From: JAAYCI01 sp964369525
GTDB lineage: Bacteria; Bacillota; Clostridia; Oscillospirales; Ruminococcaceae
Direction: 5' to 3'
NCBI GenBank assembly: GCA_964369525.1
Contig: CAYJEW010000005.1
Coordinates: 1-64,000, forward strand
DNA length: 64,000 nt
In this document: positions 1 to 8,336 of the stretch, piece after piece
Numbering within the stretch: position 1 is the stretch's first letter
Layout of the letters: every line of letters begins with the position of its first letter
Notes under the pieces: model-generated
What the model was told of the DNA's origin: nothing
Databases searched by the model: none
What the model saw: only the letters and a program-made list of their open reading frames with translations
Translations under genes and position numbers: made by a program

Positions 1-770
1 CTATGCGTGAGATGAGCGGACGTTTGGAAGAGATGCCCGGTGAGGAAGGCTATCCTGCTTATCTTGGTGGCCGTCTTGCGCAGTTCTACGAGCGCGCAGG
101 CCGTGTTACCACTTTGGGTTCCGATGCACGCGAGGGTGCGCTTAGCGTTATCGGCGCTGTATCGCCCTCCGGCGGTGATATTTCCGAGCCTGTTACACAG
201 GCAACACTGCGTATCGTTAAGGTGTTCTGGAGCCTTGATGCACAGCTTGCATATGCTCGTCACTTCCCTGCTATCAACTGGCTTACCAGCTACTCGCTGT
301 ACCTGGATGATGTAGGTGTGTGGTTTGATGCAAGCGTAAAACGCGACTGGATGGAAAAACGCGGCCGCATGATGCTATTGCTTCAAGAAGAGAGCGAGCT
401 GGAAGAGATTGTGCAACTGGTTGGTATGGACGCACTTAGCCCCGGCGACCGCCTGAAACTGGAAGCCGCACGAAGCATTCGTGAAGATTTCTTGCATCAA
501 GATGCTTTCCACGATGTAGATACATTCAGCCCGCTGGAAAAACAGTACACAATGATGACGTTGGTGCTTGATTACTACGATGCAGCGCTTAAAGCGTTGG
601 AAAAAGGTATTGGCATTAACGACCTTGTTGCACTGGCGGTGCGTGAGCCTATTGGCCGTTTCAAGTATGTGCCTAACGAGGATGTGGCTAGTGAGTACGA
701 AAGAATTAGCGCACAGCTCGCGGCAGAGATTGACGCCTTGGCACTGAAGCTGGAAGAGGAGGAAGCGTAA
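1..770 (+). CDS. ntpA: V-type ATP synthase subunit A (3' part only)
   Basis: Catalytic A subunit of the rotary V/A-type ATPase head, which couples ATP hydrolysis or synthesis to H+ or Na+ movement. Only the C-terminal 255 or so residues lie in the window; the reading frame is already open at base 3, so the start, P-loop and bulge region are outside. Visible family features are the EEGYPAYLGGRLAQFYERAG stretch of the nucleotide-binding domain and the helical C-terminal domain ending LKLEEEEA. The stop codon overlaps the start of the next gene in TAATG, so A and B are translationally coupled in the usual ntp order A-B-D. Identity is certain; the extent is limited by the window edge. Confidence 0.97.
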   Translation, partial: MREMSGRLEEMPGEEGYPAYLGGRLAQFYERAGRVTTLGSDAREGALSVIGAVSPSGGDISEPVTQATLRIVKVFWSLDAQLAYARHFPAINWLTSYSLYLDDVGVWFDASVKRDWMEKRGRMMLLLQEESELEEIVQLVGMDALSPGDRLKLEAARSIREDFLHQDAFHDVDTFSPLEKQYTMMTLVLDYYDAALKALEKGIGINDLVALAVREPIGRFKYVPNEDVASEYERISAQLAAEIDALALKLEEEEA

Positions 771-2143
771 TGCCGAAAGAGTATAGAACAATACAAGAAG
801 TTGCCGGCCCTCTTATGATGGTTCGTGGCGTTACAGGCGTTACCTATGATGAGCTTGGCGAGATAGAGCTGGTTTCCGGTGAGCGCAGGCGCTGTAAGGT
901 ACTGCAGATTGACGGCGGCAACGCACTGGTGCAGCTGTATGAATCGGCTGCCGGTATCAACCTTGAGAACAGCAAGGTGCGCTTTTTGGGCCGCAGCATG
1001 GAGCTGGGCGTGTCGGAAGATATGCTCTCTCGTGTATTTAACGGCCTGGGCGAGCCTATCGATGGCGGCCCGGACATTCTGCCCGAGTTCCGCCGCGATA
1101 TCAACGGCCTGCCAATGAACCCGGCAGCTCGTTCCTACCCGCAAGAATTTATTCAAACAGGCGTTTCTGCTATCGACGGCCTTAACACGCTGGTTCGTGG
1201 CCAGAAGCTGCCTATATTCTCCGGCTCCGGTCTGCCTCATGCGCAGCTGGCAGCTCAGATTGCACGTCAGGCCCGTGTGCGTGGCACAAACGACCCGTTT
1301 GCGGTTGTGTTCGTTGCCATGGGTATCACATTTGAGGAGTCGAGCTTCTTTATCAACTCCTTCAAAGAGTCGGGCGCTATCGACCGTGCAGTTATGTTTA
1401 TCAACCTAGCTAACGACCCCGCGGTTGAGCGTATTGCTACCCCGCGTATGGGCCTTACAGCGGCCGAGTACCTGGCGTTTGATAAAGGCATGCACGTTCT
1501 GGTTGTGCTTACCGATATCACCAACTACGCCGACGCACTTCGTGAGGTTTCGGCAGCTCGTAAAGAGGTTCCGGGCCGTCGTGGCTATCCGGGCTACCTG
1601 TATACCGACCTTGCTACCCTGTACGAACGTGCAGGCCGCTTGGGCGATAAAGGCGGCTCTATCACCATGATTCCCATCTTGTCGATGCCTGAAGACGACA
1701 AAACTCACCCAATTCCTGACCTTACAGGCTACATCACCGAGGGCCAGATTATTCTGGCGCGTGATTTGTACCGCAAAGGCCTGCAACCGCCTATCGACGT
1801 GTTGCCCAGTCTGTCACGTCTGAAAGATAAGGGTATTGGCGAGGGTAAAACCCGCGCTGACCATGCCAACACAATGAACCAGCTGTTTGCTGCTTACTCT
1901 CGCGGTAAGAATGCCAAAGAGCTTATGACCGTGCTTGGCGAGGCCGCTCTAACCGAAATTGACCTGCTTTACGCAAAATTTGCCGATGAATTTGAGGCAA
2001 AATATGTAAGTCAGGGCTATACAACCAACCGTGATATCGAGGAAACTCTCTCGATTGGCTGGGAGTTGCTACGCATTCTGCCGCGCAGCGAGCTGAAGCG
2101 TATCAAAGATGAGTACCTGGATGAATACTACGACGCAAAATAA
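770..2143 (+). CDS. ntpB: V-type ATP synthase subunit B
   Basis: Regulatory, non-catalytic B subunit of the V-type ATPase head; it alternates with subunit A in the A3B3 hexamer. The 457 residues are normal length for the family. The degenerate P-loop region reads FSGSGLPHAQLAAQIARQ (about residues 153-170) instead of a Walker A with GKT, as expected for B. The VSAIDGLNTLVRGQKLPIFS and LATLYERAGR segments are family hallmarks. The start is fixed by overlap with the stop of subunit A (TAATG) and a GAGGAGG ribosome site 6-12 bases upstream. It is followed by a 94-base gap before subunit D. Confidence 0.97.
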   Translation: MPKEYRTIQEVAGPLMMVRGVTGVTYDELGEIELVSGERRRCKVLQIDGGNALVQLYESAAGINLENSKVRFLGRSMELGVSEDMLSRVFNGLGEPIDGGPDILPEFRRDINGLPMNPAARSYPQEFIQTGVSAIDGLNTLVRGQKLPIFSGSGLPHAQLAAQIARQARVRGTNDPFAVVFVAMGITFEESSFFINSFKESGAIDRAVMFINLANDPAVERIATPRMGLTAAEYLAFDKGMHVLVVLTDITNYADALREVSAARKEVPGRRGYPGYLYTDLATLYERAGRLGDKGGSITMIPILSMPEDDKTHPIPDLTGYITEGQIILARDLYRKGLQPPIDVLPSLSRLKDKGIGEGKTRADHANTMNQLFAAYSRGKNAKELMTVLGEAALTEIDLLYAKFADEFEAKYVSQGYTTNRDIEETLSIGWELLRILPRSELKRIKDEYLDEYYDAK

Positions 2144-2237
2144 GAGCAATAATCGCAATTAATAATGTATCGAAGTAGACATGCTGGTATATATTAGCAG
2201 TAAACTCTACAGCTAAACGATGGAAGGAGGGGTGTAC

Positions 2238-2927
2238 GTGGCAAAAAAACAGGTGAACCCCACCCGTATGGAGCTTACCCGCATAAAGCGTAAGTTGGTT
2301 ACGGCTATGCGCGGCCACAAGCTGCTTAAGGATAAACGTGATGAGCTGATGCGCCAGTTTTTAGAGCTGGTACGTGAGAACAGAGCGTTGCGCGAAAAGG
2401 TTGAAGAAGGGCTTAAAGGCGCCTCGCAGAACTTTGCGCTGGCGCGCGCCACCATGAAAGATCAGGTGCTGGATACAGCGCTGCTGGCCCCCAGCCAAGA
2501 AATTACGCTGGAAGCAAGCCAGAAGAACGTTATGAGCGTTATGGTGCCGAAATTTGAGATTAAAACCCGCAGCGCAGACGAGAGCAATATATACTCCTAT
2601 GGGTTCAGCTTCACTTCCAGCGACCTGGACGGTGCTGTAAAAAGCCTGGCCGATGTTCTGCCGGACATGCTGCGTCTTGCCGAGATTGAGAAGAGCTGTC
2701 AGCTAATGGCGGCCGAGATTGAAAAAACTCGCCGTAGGGTTAATGCGCTTGAGTATGTAATGATTCCTGAAATGCAGGAAAACATTAAATACATCACCAT
2801 GAAATTGGATGAGGCCGAGCGTAGTAACCAGATTCGCCTGATGAAGGTGAAAGACATGATGCTGGAAGAAACCTATCATTACGAAGAGCGCGCAGAAGAA
2901 AAGTATGCGAATGCTGCCGGTAATTAG
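2238..2927 (+). CDS. ntpD: V-type ATP synthase subunit D
   Basis: Central-stalk rotor subunit D, a long antiparallel coiled coil that turns inside the A3B3 head. I place the start at GTG 2238, giving MAKKQVNPTRMELTRIK, which is the conserved family N-terminus. It is preceded by the strong site GGAAGGAGGGG (2223-2231). The in-frame ATG at 2220 would sit on top of that site and is unlikely. The N-terminal helix (residues 5-70) and C-terminal helix (about 150-215) are rich in charged heptads. This is the last gene of the operon and is followed by a rho-independent terminator. Confidence 0.95.
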   Translation: MAKKQVNPTRMELTRIKRKLVTAMRGHKLLKDKRDELMRQFLELVRENRALREKVEEGLKGASQNFALARATMKDQVLDTALLAPSQEITLEASQKNVMSVMVPKFEIKTRSADESNIYSYGFSFTSSDLDGAVKSLADVLPDMLRLAEIEKSCQLMAAEIEKTRRRVNALEYVMIPEMQENIKYITMKLDEAERSNQIRLMKVKDMMLEETYHYEERAEEKYANAAGN

Positions 2928-2951
2928 GAAGTGTAGAATTAACAACACCAA

Positions 2952-2991
2952 AAACAAGGGTGAGGCCATATGGCTTCACCCTTGTTTTTTT
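2952..2991 (+). terminator. Rho-independent terminator of the ntp operon
   Basis: Inverted repeat ACAAGGGTGAGGCC / GGCTTCACCCTTGT with an ATAT loop and a run of seven T, 25 bases after the subunit D stop. Confidence 0.92.
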
Positions 2992-3104
2992 GTTACTTCA
3001 AGATAATTACAGTAGGTTGCAGAGCAAGATAAAATGGAACACACTGTTGGGTATATTATGTTAATAATGCTAATTTTTTAGTGGGCTGGAGAGAAACATA
3101 GAGG

Positions 3105-3389
3105 CTAGGTGGGGATAACAGCAGCGTATTTTACAGGGTCTTTCTCAAAGCGAGCCACAACATAGGGGCAGACGGCTTTGATTTTGATATCGTTTGCCTC
3201 GGCGTATTTGCAAAGGGCGTCGAGAAGAACGGCGGCGTAGCCTTTGCCCTCGTTGCCAGGGAAAACCTCGGTGTGGGTAGCGGCGTATTCTGTTTTTGAG
3301 GTTATGCGGTATTCAATTTCTCCAACATGCTTGCCTGCGTCGTCATAAAGGTCGAAACGGTTTTTTTCGGGGGTGTGTGTGGTTTTCAT
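3105..3389 (-). CDS. Small GNAT-fold N-acetyltransferase (YjdJ/COG2388-like)
   Basis: A 94-residue protein with the short GNAT-like core seen in the Acetyltransf_CG group. The segment VFPGNEGKGYAAVLLDAL matches the acetyl-CoA pyrophosphate-binding signature (Q/R-x-x-G-x-G/A). It is followed by KAVCPYVVARFEK, where the family has a conserved CPYV/A motif. The N-terminal half supplies two to three beta strands (RFDLYDDAGKHVGEIEYRI). I chose ATG 3389 because AAAGGAG lies 6 bases upstream; the longer form would need GTG 3404, which overlaps that site. The substrate is unknown; members of this group are poorly characterised. It is a stand-alone gene on the minus strand, facing the ntp terminator. 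Confidence 0.85.
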   Translation of the reverse strand: MKTTHTPEKNRFDLYDDAGKHVGEIEYRITSKTEYAATHTEVFPGNEGKGYAAVLLDALCKYAEANDIKIKAVCPYVVARFEKDPVKYAAVIPT

Positions 3390-3763
3390 GGGAACTCCTT
3401 TCACTATTGTATATAATTAAGATTCGTTTTTATCTAGCCAAAAGCGCTAAAACTGTAGCACTGTGCACGGCAAGGAGATAGCCTTGTAAAGCATATATTT
3501 TGTTTTAGGGCTTTTGGCAGTATAAAAATCCTATAGACTTATCATATTTGATGTTTGCGCAGGCAAGATGGGCAAGAGCGCAATATATTTTGAGGAGGGC
3601 AAAGTAAAACGTAGAATTTGTGCTAGTAGGAATGGTGCGGAGGATATGGTTTTGCTTAGTATGGAGGCGGCTAGCTACGATAGGTAATAGATTAATTATA
3701 TCGCAGAGTAGTGCAAAAAGTATGAACACAAGGTGAATGTGAAAGCACATTGCTGCGCGCGCT
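3390..3763. other. Intergenic, no gene seen
   Basis: A stretch of 374 bases between the acetyltransferase start and the AraC gene stop. A minus-strand open frame at 3505-3912 runs into the AraC coding region, lacks a ribosome site and has no recognisable content. I see no RNA gene or terminator here with confidence. Confidence 0.5.
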
Positions 3764-4579
3764 TCAAAGGTATATTTCCAGCTCGCGCTCGGACAATGCG
3801 TGTGGCGCAGGTGTGGGCAGGCTATTGCGCCATGCGGAAGGTGTTTGGCCAACCTCTTGCTTGAACACCTTACATAGGTATGCGGCGCTGGAAAAGCCAC
3901 ATAGCGTGGCAATTAGTTGTAGAGATAACTCGCCTGCTTTGAGCAGTTGTTTTGCGTTTTCGATGCGCACGCTGGTGAGATAGCGGCCGGGCGATGTGCC
4001 GATGGACGCAGTGAATGTGCGGATAAGGTGATGTTTTGTTACACCAAGTGAGGCGGCAAGCTCTTCTATACCGTACACGTCGCCGTAGTGTTCTTGCATG
4101 AGGGCTATGGCCGACGCAACAAGCGTGGGTATCGGATTTTTTGTTTGGGTTTTACTATCTGCCTCAAGTAGGGCACAAAGTAGGCTATATGAAAGCGAGC
4201 TTGCCTGCTGTGAAGGCATTGATAGCGAAGACTGCCACAGTTGATTAAACAATCGTAAGGTATCTTGGCGGCAGTCTGGCTGTGAAATAACAAATGGGTC
4301 TGCAAGCTGCTGGCAGAGCTGCTGTGCTATTTCGCCTTCAAATGAGATGCCCAAAAGGTTGCAGCTGTCTTGGCTGTGTAGCAGCACAGGGCCGTCTGCC
4401 AGCACAAAGCAGCCCGCATCTTTTATCAGTAGGCTACTGCTGTGCTCTACCATAAGGTTGTTGCCTTGTTGTAGAAAAAAAACAGTTAAGGTATTCGCTG
4501 TACCGTGTAGCATGCCACTTTTAGTGTAAGACCAGCATTCAATAGGCATGCAAATACTTTTGAAAGATAATGTCAACAT
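3764..4579 (-). CDS. AraC-family transcriptional regulator
   Basis: DNA-binding regulator with an N-terminal cupin-like sensing domain (about residues 1-150) and a C-terminal double helix-turn-helix (about 165-260). The HTH region shows ELAASLGVTKHHLIRTF (first helix-turn-helix) and IATLCGFSSAAYLCKVFKQE followed by GQTPSAWR, the AraC signature. An in-frame TTG (4606) and ATG (4591) lie upstream, but ATG 4579 has the best-spaced ribosome site (GAGGCG). It is transcribed divergently from the sugar ABC ATPase at 4697, with about 117 bases between, so it is a reasonable candidate regulator of that gene. The effector is unknown but may be a sugar. Confidence 0.88.
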   Translation of the reverse strand: MLTLSFKSICMPIECWSYTKSGMLHGTANTLTVFFLQQGNNLMVEHSSSLLIKDAGCFVLADGPVLLHSQDSCNLLGISFEGEIAQQLCQQLADPFVISQPDCRQDTLRLFNQLWQSSLSMPSQQASSLSYSLLCALLEADSKTQTKNPIPTLVASAIALMQEHYGDVYGIEELAASLGVTKHHLIRTFTASIGTSPGRYLTSVRIENAKQLLKAGELSLQLIATLCGFSSAAYLCKVFKQEVGQTPSAWRNSLPTPAPHALSERELEIYL

Positions 4580-4696
4580 GTTGCGCCTCATATCAATATT
4601 TTGCAATAGAATTCAATAAAATTTGTGTTATCATTATATCAAGAGGGCAAATCGTATGTCAAATACATCAATATTTTACACTAAAGAGGAATTATA

Positions 4697-5806
4697 ATGG
4701 CTAGTATCAGCTTGAAACAGATTCAAAAGGTGTATCCCGGTGATGTAATTGCGGTAAAGGATTTTAACCTGGAGATTGAGGATAAAGAGTTTGTTGTGTT
4801 GGTAGGGCCGTCGGGGTGTGGCAAGTCGACCACATTGCGCATGATTGCAGGCCTTGAAGATATTTCTCAGGGCGAGCTTTACATAGGCGAGCGCTTGGTG
4901 AACGACGTACCACCAAAAGACCGCGACATTGCGATGGTGTTTCAAAACTATGCGCTGTACCCGCACATGACGGTATATAAAAACATGGCGTTTGGCCTTG
5001 AGCTACGCAAAACCCCGAAGGAAGAGATTGACCGCAGGGTGCGCGAGGCGGCAAGGGTGCTTGATATTGAACATCTGCTAGACCGTAAGCCAAAGGCGCT
5101 TTCGGGCGGCCAGCGCCAGCGTGTTGCGCTGGGGCGTGCGATGGTGCGCAATCCTGCTGTGTTTTTGTTGGACGAGCCGCTGTCTAACCTAGATGCTAAG
5201 CTGCGTGCCAGCATGCGTACCGAGCTTATTAAGCTACACCAGCGGCTGGGCACAACCTTTGTGTATGTTACCCACGACCAAACAGAGGCTATGACCATGG
5301 GCGACCGCATTGTTGTTATGAAAGACGGGCTTATTCAGCAGGTAGATACGCCACAAAACCTATACGAAAACCCCTGCAACATGTTCGTTGCAGGATTTAT
5401 CGGTACGCCGCAGATGAACTTTATTGACGGCACACTGCAAAAAAATGGCGATGCTTACTTTATTGAAATTGGAAGCGACAAGCTAAATATTGCGCCTGAT
5501 AAGGTGAATGAGAAGATGGCCGGCTATGTGGGCGAAACCGTAAAGATGGGCATACGCCCCGAAGACTTGCGGGATGACGAAGCGTTTTTGGCCGAGAACT
5601 CACAGTCGGTTATTACAACTACAGTAGAAGTGAGCGAGCTTATGGGTAGTGAGGTATATTTGTATCTTAACTACGGTGGCAGGCAGCTTACCGCTCGTGT
5701 TGCGGCTAACACCACCTCTAAAACAGGTAACGAGGTGAAAATAGGGGTGGAGACCCGTAAGATTCATCTGTTTGACATGAACACCGAAGAGGCTATTATG
5801 AACTAA
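4697..5806 (+). CDS. msmX: Sugar ABC transporter ATP-binding protein (MsmX/UgpC type)
   Basis: ATPase subunit that powers CUT1-type sugar importers. In Firmicutes such MsmX-like ATPases often serve several permeases (family knowledge). It has Walker A GPSGCGKST (about residues 37-45), a Q-loop in FQNYALYPHM, signature LSGGQRQRVALGRAM, Walker B FLLDEPLSNLDA and H-loop YVTHDQTEAM. A C-terminal regulatory TOBE/MalK-like region (about 240-369) follows. The 369 residues are normal for MalK-like proteins. The ribosome site AGAGGA lies 7 bases before ATG. No permease or binding protein is adjacent, so it is encoded as an orphan, divergent from an AraC regulator. It ends just before a strong terminator. 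Confidence 0.95.
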   Translation: MASISLKQIQKVYPGDVIAVKDFNLEIEDKEFVVLVGPSGCGKSTTLRMIAGLEDISQGELYIGERLVNDVPPKDRDIAMVFQNYALYPHMTVYKNMAFGLELRKTPKEEIDRRVREAARVLDIEHLLDRKPKALSGGQRQRVALGRAMVRNPAVFLLDEPLSNLDAKLRASMRTELIKLHQRLGTTFVYVTHDQTEAMTMGDRIVVMKDGLIQQVDTPQNLYENPCNMFVAGFIGTPQMNFIDGTLQKNGDAYFIEIGSDKLNIAPDKVNEKMAGYVGETVKMGIRPEDLRDDEAFLAENSQSVITTTVEVSELMGSEVYLYLNYGGRQLTARVAANTTSKTGNEVKIGVETRKIHLFDMNTEEAIMN

Positions 5807-5838
5807 ACTGTGCAGAAAAAAACATGTGATTTAGCGCG

Positions 5839-5874
5839 GGCGGCCGATGGGTTATCATCGGCCGCCTTGTTTTG
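5839..5874 (+). terminator. Rho-independent terminator after msmX
   Basis: Perfect 11-bp stem GGCGGCCGATG / CATCGGCCGCC with loop GGTTAT, then TTGTTTT. Confidence 0.9.
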
Positions 5875-5892
5875 TGAAAGCGGGGAGTGCCC

Positions 5893-5921
5893 TTGTAATG
5901 CAGGGCGGCTTGCGGTACAAT
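5893..5921 (+). promoter_or_regulatory. Candidate sigma-A promoter for citrate synthase
   Basis: TTGTAA (5893-5898), 17-base spacer, TACAAT (5916-5921), about 70 bases before the citrate synthase start. Confidence 0.55.
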
Positions 5922-5993
5922 ATACACTGTATATAAATATAAGGCAATTAAGCATCTAAGTTTTAGAATAGTGGTGGGAGGGCGAGGCAGAAG

Positions 5994-7368
5994 ATGGAAC
6001 ATAGAGTTACACTTTCCAGCGACAGACCGCTGGAGTATTTGTGTGAAGAATATGAGCGCAACAACTATATAGACCCTGAAATTAGCGAAAAGCTGGGGGT
6101 AAAGCGCGGGCTACGCAACGCTGATGGAACAGGCGTTTTGGCAGGGCTTACCAATGTGTGTAACGTGGTGGGGTATGAGCTGAAGGACGGCCAAAAGATG
6201 GCGATGCCGGGCAAGCTGATATACCGCGGAATNNNNNNNNNNTGATGTGGAAGACATTATTGCGGCGGCCCACGAGGAAGACCGCTTTGTGTTTGAAGAG
6301 GTTATATGGCTACTTTTGTTTGGCACGCTACCAAGCAAAAGCGAGCTTGAGGGTTTTAGGCAGATACTTGAAGATAATCGTGAACTGCCAGGCTCGTTTG
6401 CCGAGGACATGATTATGAAAGCGCCCAGCCCTAATATTATGAACAAGATGGCGCGTGGGGTGCTGGCGCTATATTCTTACAACGACAACCCCGAGGGGCA
6501 GGGGCTGATGGATGTTATAAGCGACTCGATAAAGCTGATTGCCTGCCTGCCAACTATTATGGTGCACTCGTGGCAGGTAAAGCGCAGGGTGTATGACAAG
6601 CAGTCGATGGTGCTGCACCAGCCGCTTCCGGGGCTTAGCACGGCAGAGCATGTTTTGGCTAGCTACCGCGACAATCAAAAATATACAAAAGAAGAGGCAA
6701 AGCTGCTTGACCTTTGCCTTACACTACATGCCGACCACGGCGGCGGCAATAACAGCACGTTTGCTTGCAGGGTACTCTCCAGCGCGGGTACCGACACATA
6801 TAGTGCGATATCGGCGGCTATAGGCAGCCTAAAAGGCCCAAAACACGGCGGCGCAAACCTGAAGGTTATGCAGATGCTGGACGACATAAAGCAGGGCGTA
6901 AAAAATTATGACGACAACGACGAGATTATGGAGTATCTGCGCCTTATATTGCGCCGCAAGGCCGGAGACAAGAGCGGACTGATATACGGGCTTGGACATG
7001 CCGTGTACACCGTGAACGACCCAAGGGCCACTATACTGCGGCGTGAAGCAGAGCCGCTGGCCATACAAAAAGGGTTTGCCGATGAGTACAAGCTATTGTG
7101 TGCAATAGAGCAGCTTGGGCCTATTGTGGTGGAGCAGGAGCGTGGCACAAAAGACGTGTGCGCAAATGTGGACCTGTTTTCGGGGCTTATTTATAAGATG
7201 CTTGGTATTGCGGAGGATTTGTATACACCGCTGTTTGCAATAAGCCGTATTCCCGGCTGGTGTGCACACAGGGCCGAGGAGATAATATTTGCAAACCGTA
7301 TTATTCGCCCCGCATACAAATATTTAGGCGTGCGTCAGAAGTATTATCCGCTAAATGACAGGGTTTAG
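5994..7368 (+). CDS. gltA: Citrate synthase (interrupted by an assembly gap)
   Basis: Condenses oxaloacetate and acetyl-CoA to citrate. The N-terminal part (5994-6232) and the rest (from 6243) are separated by ten N. Deleting the N makes one frame of 1365 bases (454 residues) across the junction, reading YRGIDVEDI, a good match to the family's YRG-x-(D/E) region. Catalytic residues are visible: His in GPKHGGANLKV, His in GLGHAVYTVNDPRA and Asp in CANVDLFSG. The long insertion and ending KYYPLNDRV fit the clostridial/archaeal-like type II citrate synthases. It is a single gene with its own promoter; glutamate synthesis is the likely role in an anaerobe (inference). Confidence 0.95.
6233..6242. 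other. Assembly gap (10 N) of probable true length zero
   Basis: Left flank ends GGAAT and right flank starts TGATGTGG. Direct joining gives GGA-ATT-GAT-GTG in frame with both halves of citrate synthase. Confidence 0.85.
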
Positions 7369-7405
7369 TGCGGTTTTTTAGGTGGTTTGAAAGGATGAGG
7401 CATAG

Positions 7406-8233
7406 GTGAAACGGATACTGCCCACGGTACTGATACTGGTTGTAATGGTATTGGTTGGGGTTATGTACTGGATAGATTTATACTACTACACAAGCCCTGT
7501 AACGGGATTTATTACAAGGGGGGAGCTGTGGTATCGATATGTGGTGCTGGTGCTTCCTATGTTGATGTGCCTTTTAGGGCTACGTACAGTGGGGCCAAGG
7601 GCTATTTCGGTGCTACGGGTGCGTAACCGATTTTTAGCAGGGGTGTTTTTTGCGGGGGCGGGCGTTTCGCTGATATATGGTGTGGCGAATGTTTCGTTTT
7701 CGGTGAGCGATTTTTCAATGTATGGAATTATATTTGGCCTGCTTACCGTATGGTACGGCGTGTGGATGTTTTTCGCGGCTATGCAGCTGATGAACCAAAA
7801 CACACCCTCGCCAACGCAAAGCGCATTATTTGGTATGCTGGCGGCACTACCGTTTGCGTTTACTACCGTGAACCGCATATTGATAAATCCCTCCAGTATC
7901 TACCGTGTGGGGCCGCTGGTTAGGGTTTTTGCGGGGCTGTTTGCTATGATGTGGTTTGGCATGCTACTGCGCTCGTTTTACATTGCATTGCCCCGCAGGC
8001 GGGTGCGCTGGATGTATTTTATAGGGGTGTTTACATTTTTATTTGCCACCTGCTTGGAAGTGCCGCAGATGATGTATACGCTACTGCTTAGCAACACAGC
8101 CACAACTCTGCAGGTGCTGGAGTCGGTTCACATGGCGGTGGTGGGTGTTGTGGCGGGGAGCATATCGGTAGCAATTGCGGGCCAAAGCGACGGCGGCATG
8201 GCGAAGTTGAAGCCAAAGGACGCGATATATTAA
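7406..8233 (+). CDS. Polytopic membrane protein of unknown function
   Basis: I do not recognise this 275-residue protein. It is very hydrophobic, with about seven predicted membrane spans: residues 5-23, 46-64, 74-96, 103-125, 137-155, 170-190 and 198-220, with a weaker final span near 235-260. Basic loops such as LPRRRVRWMYF suggest cytoplasmic faces. The start is GTG 7406 behind AAGGATGAGG. It lies 37 bases after citrate synthase and may be co-transcribed with it; a terminator follows at 8267. Nothing in the sequence identifies a substrate or enzyme activity. It resembles small seven-helix sensor or permease-like proteins only in topology. Confidence 0.8.
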   Translation: MKRILPTVLILVVMVLVGVMYWIDLYYYTSPVTGFITRGELWYRYVVLVLPMLMCLLGLRTVGPRAISVLRVRNRFLAGVFFAGAGVSLIYGVANVSFSVSDFSMYGIIFGLLTVWYGVWMFFAAMQLMNQNTPSPTQSALFGMLAALPFAFTTVNRILINPSSIYRVGPLVRVFAGLFAMMWFGMLLRSFYIALPRRRVRWMYFIGVFTFLFATCLEVPQMMYTLLLSNTATTLQVLESVHMAVVGVVAGSISVAIAGQSDGGMAKLKPKDAIY

Positions 8234-8266
8234 TACAGTGTGCAGGGGAAGCCTGCGCCATCACAT

Positions 8267-8296
8267 AAAAAAGCGCCCTCATATGAGGGCGCTTTT
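8267..8296 (+). terminator. Bidirectional terminator
   Basis: Palindrome AAAAGCGCCCTCATATGAGG continuing GCGCTTTTT. It separates the convergent genes ending at 8233 (plus) and 8337 (minus). Confidence 0.9.
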
Positions 8297-8336
8297 TGCA
8301 GCTGAATTTTTGGTGGGGGAAAAAGGTTTTGGGGTG

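Noticed and set aside
3505..3912. Minus-strand frame of 135 codons
   Set aside because: It overlaps the AraC coding end, has no ribosome site and an A/T-driven composition without domains.
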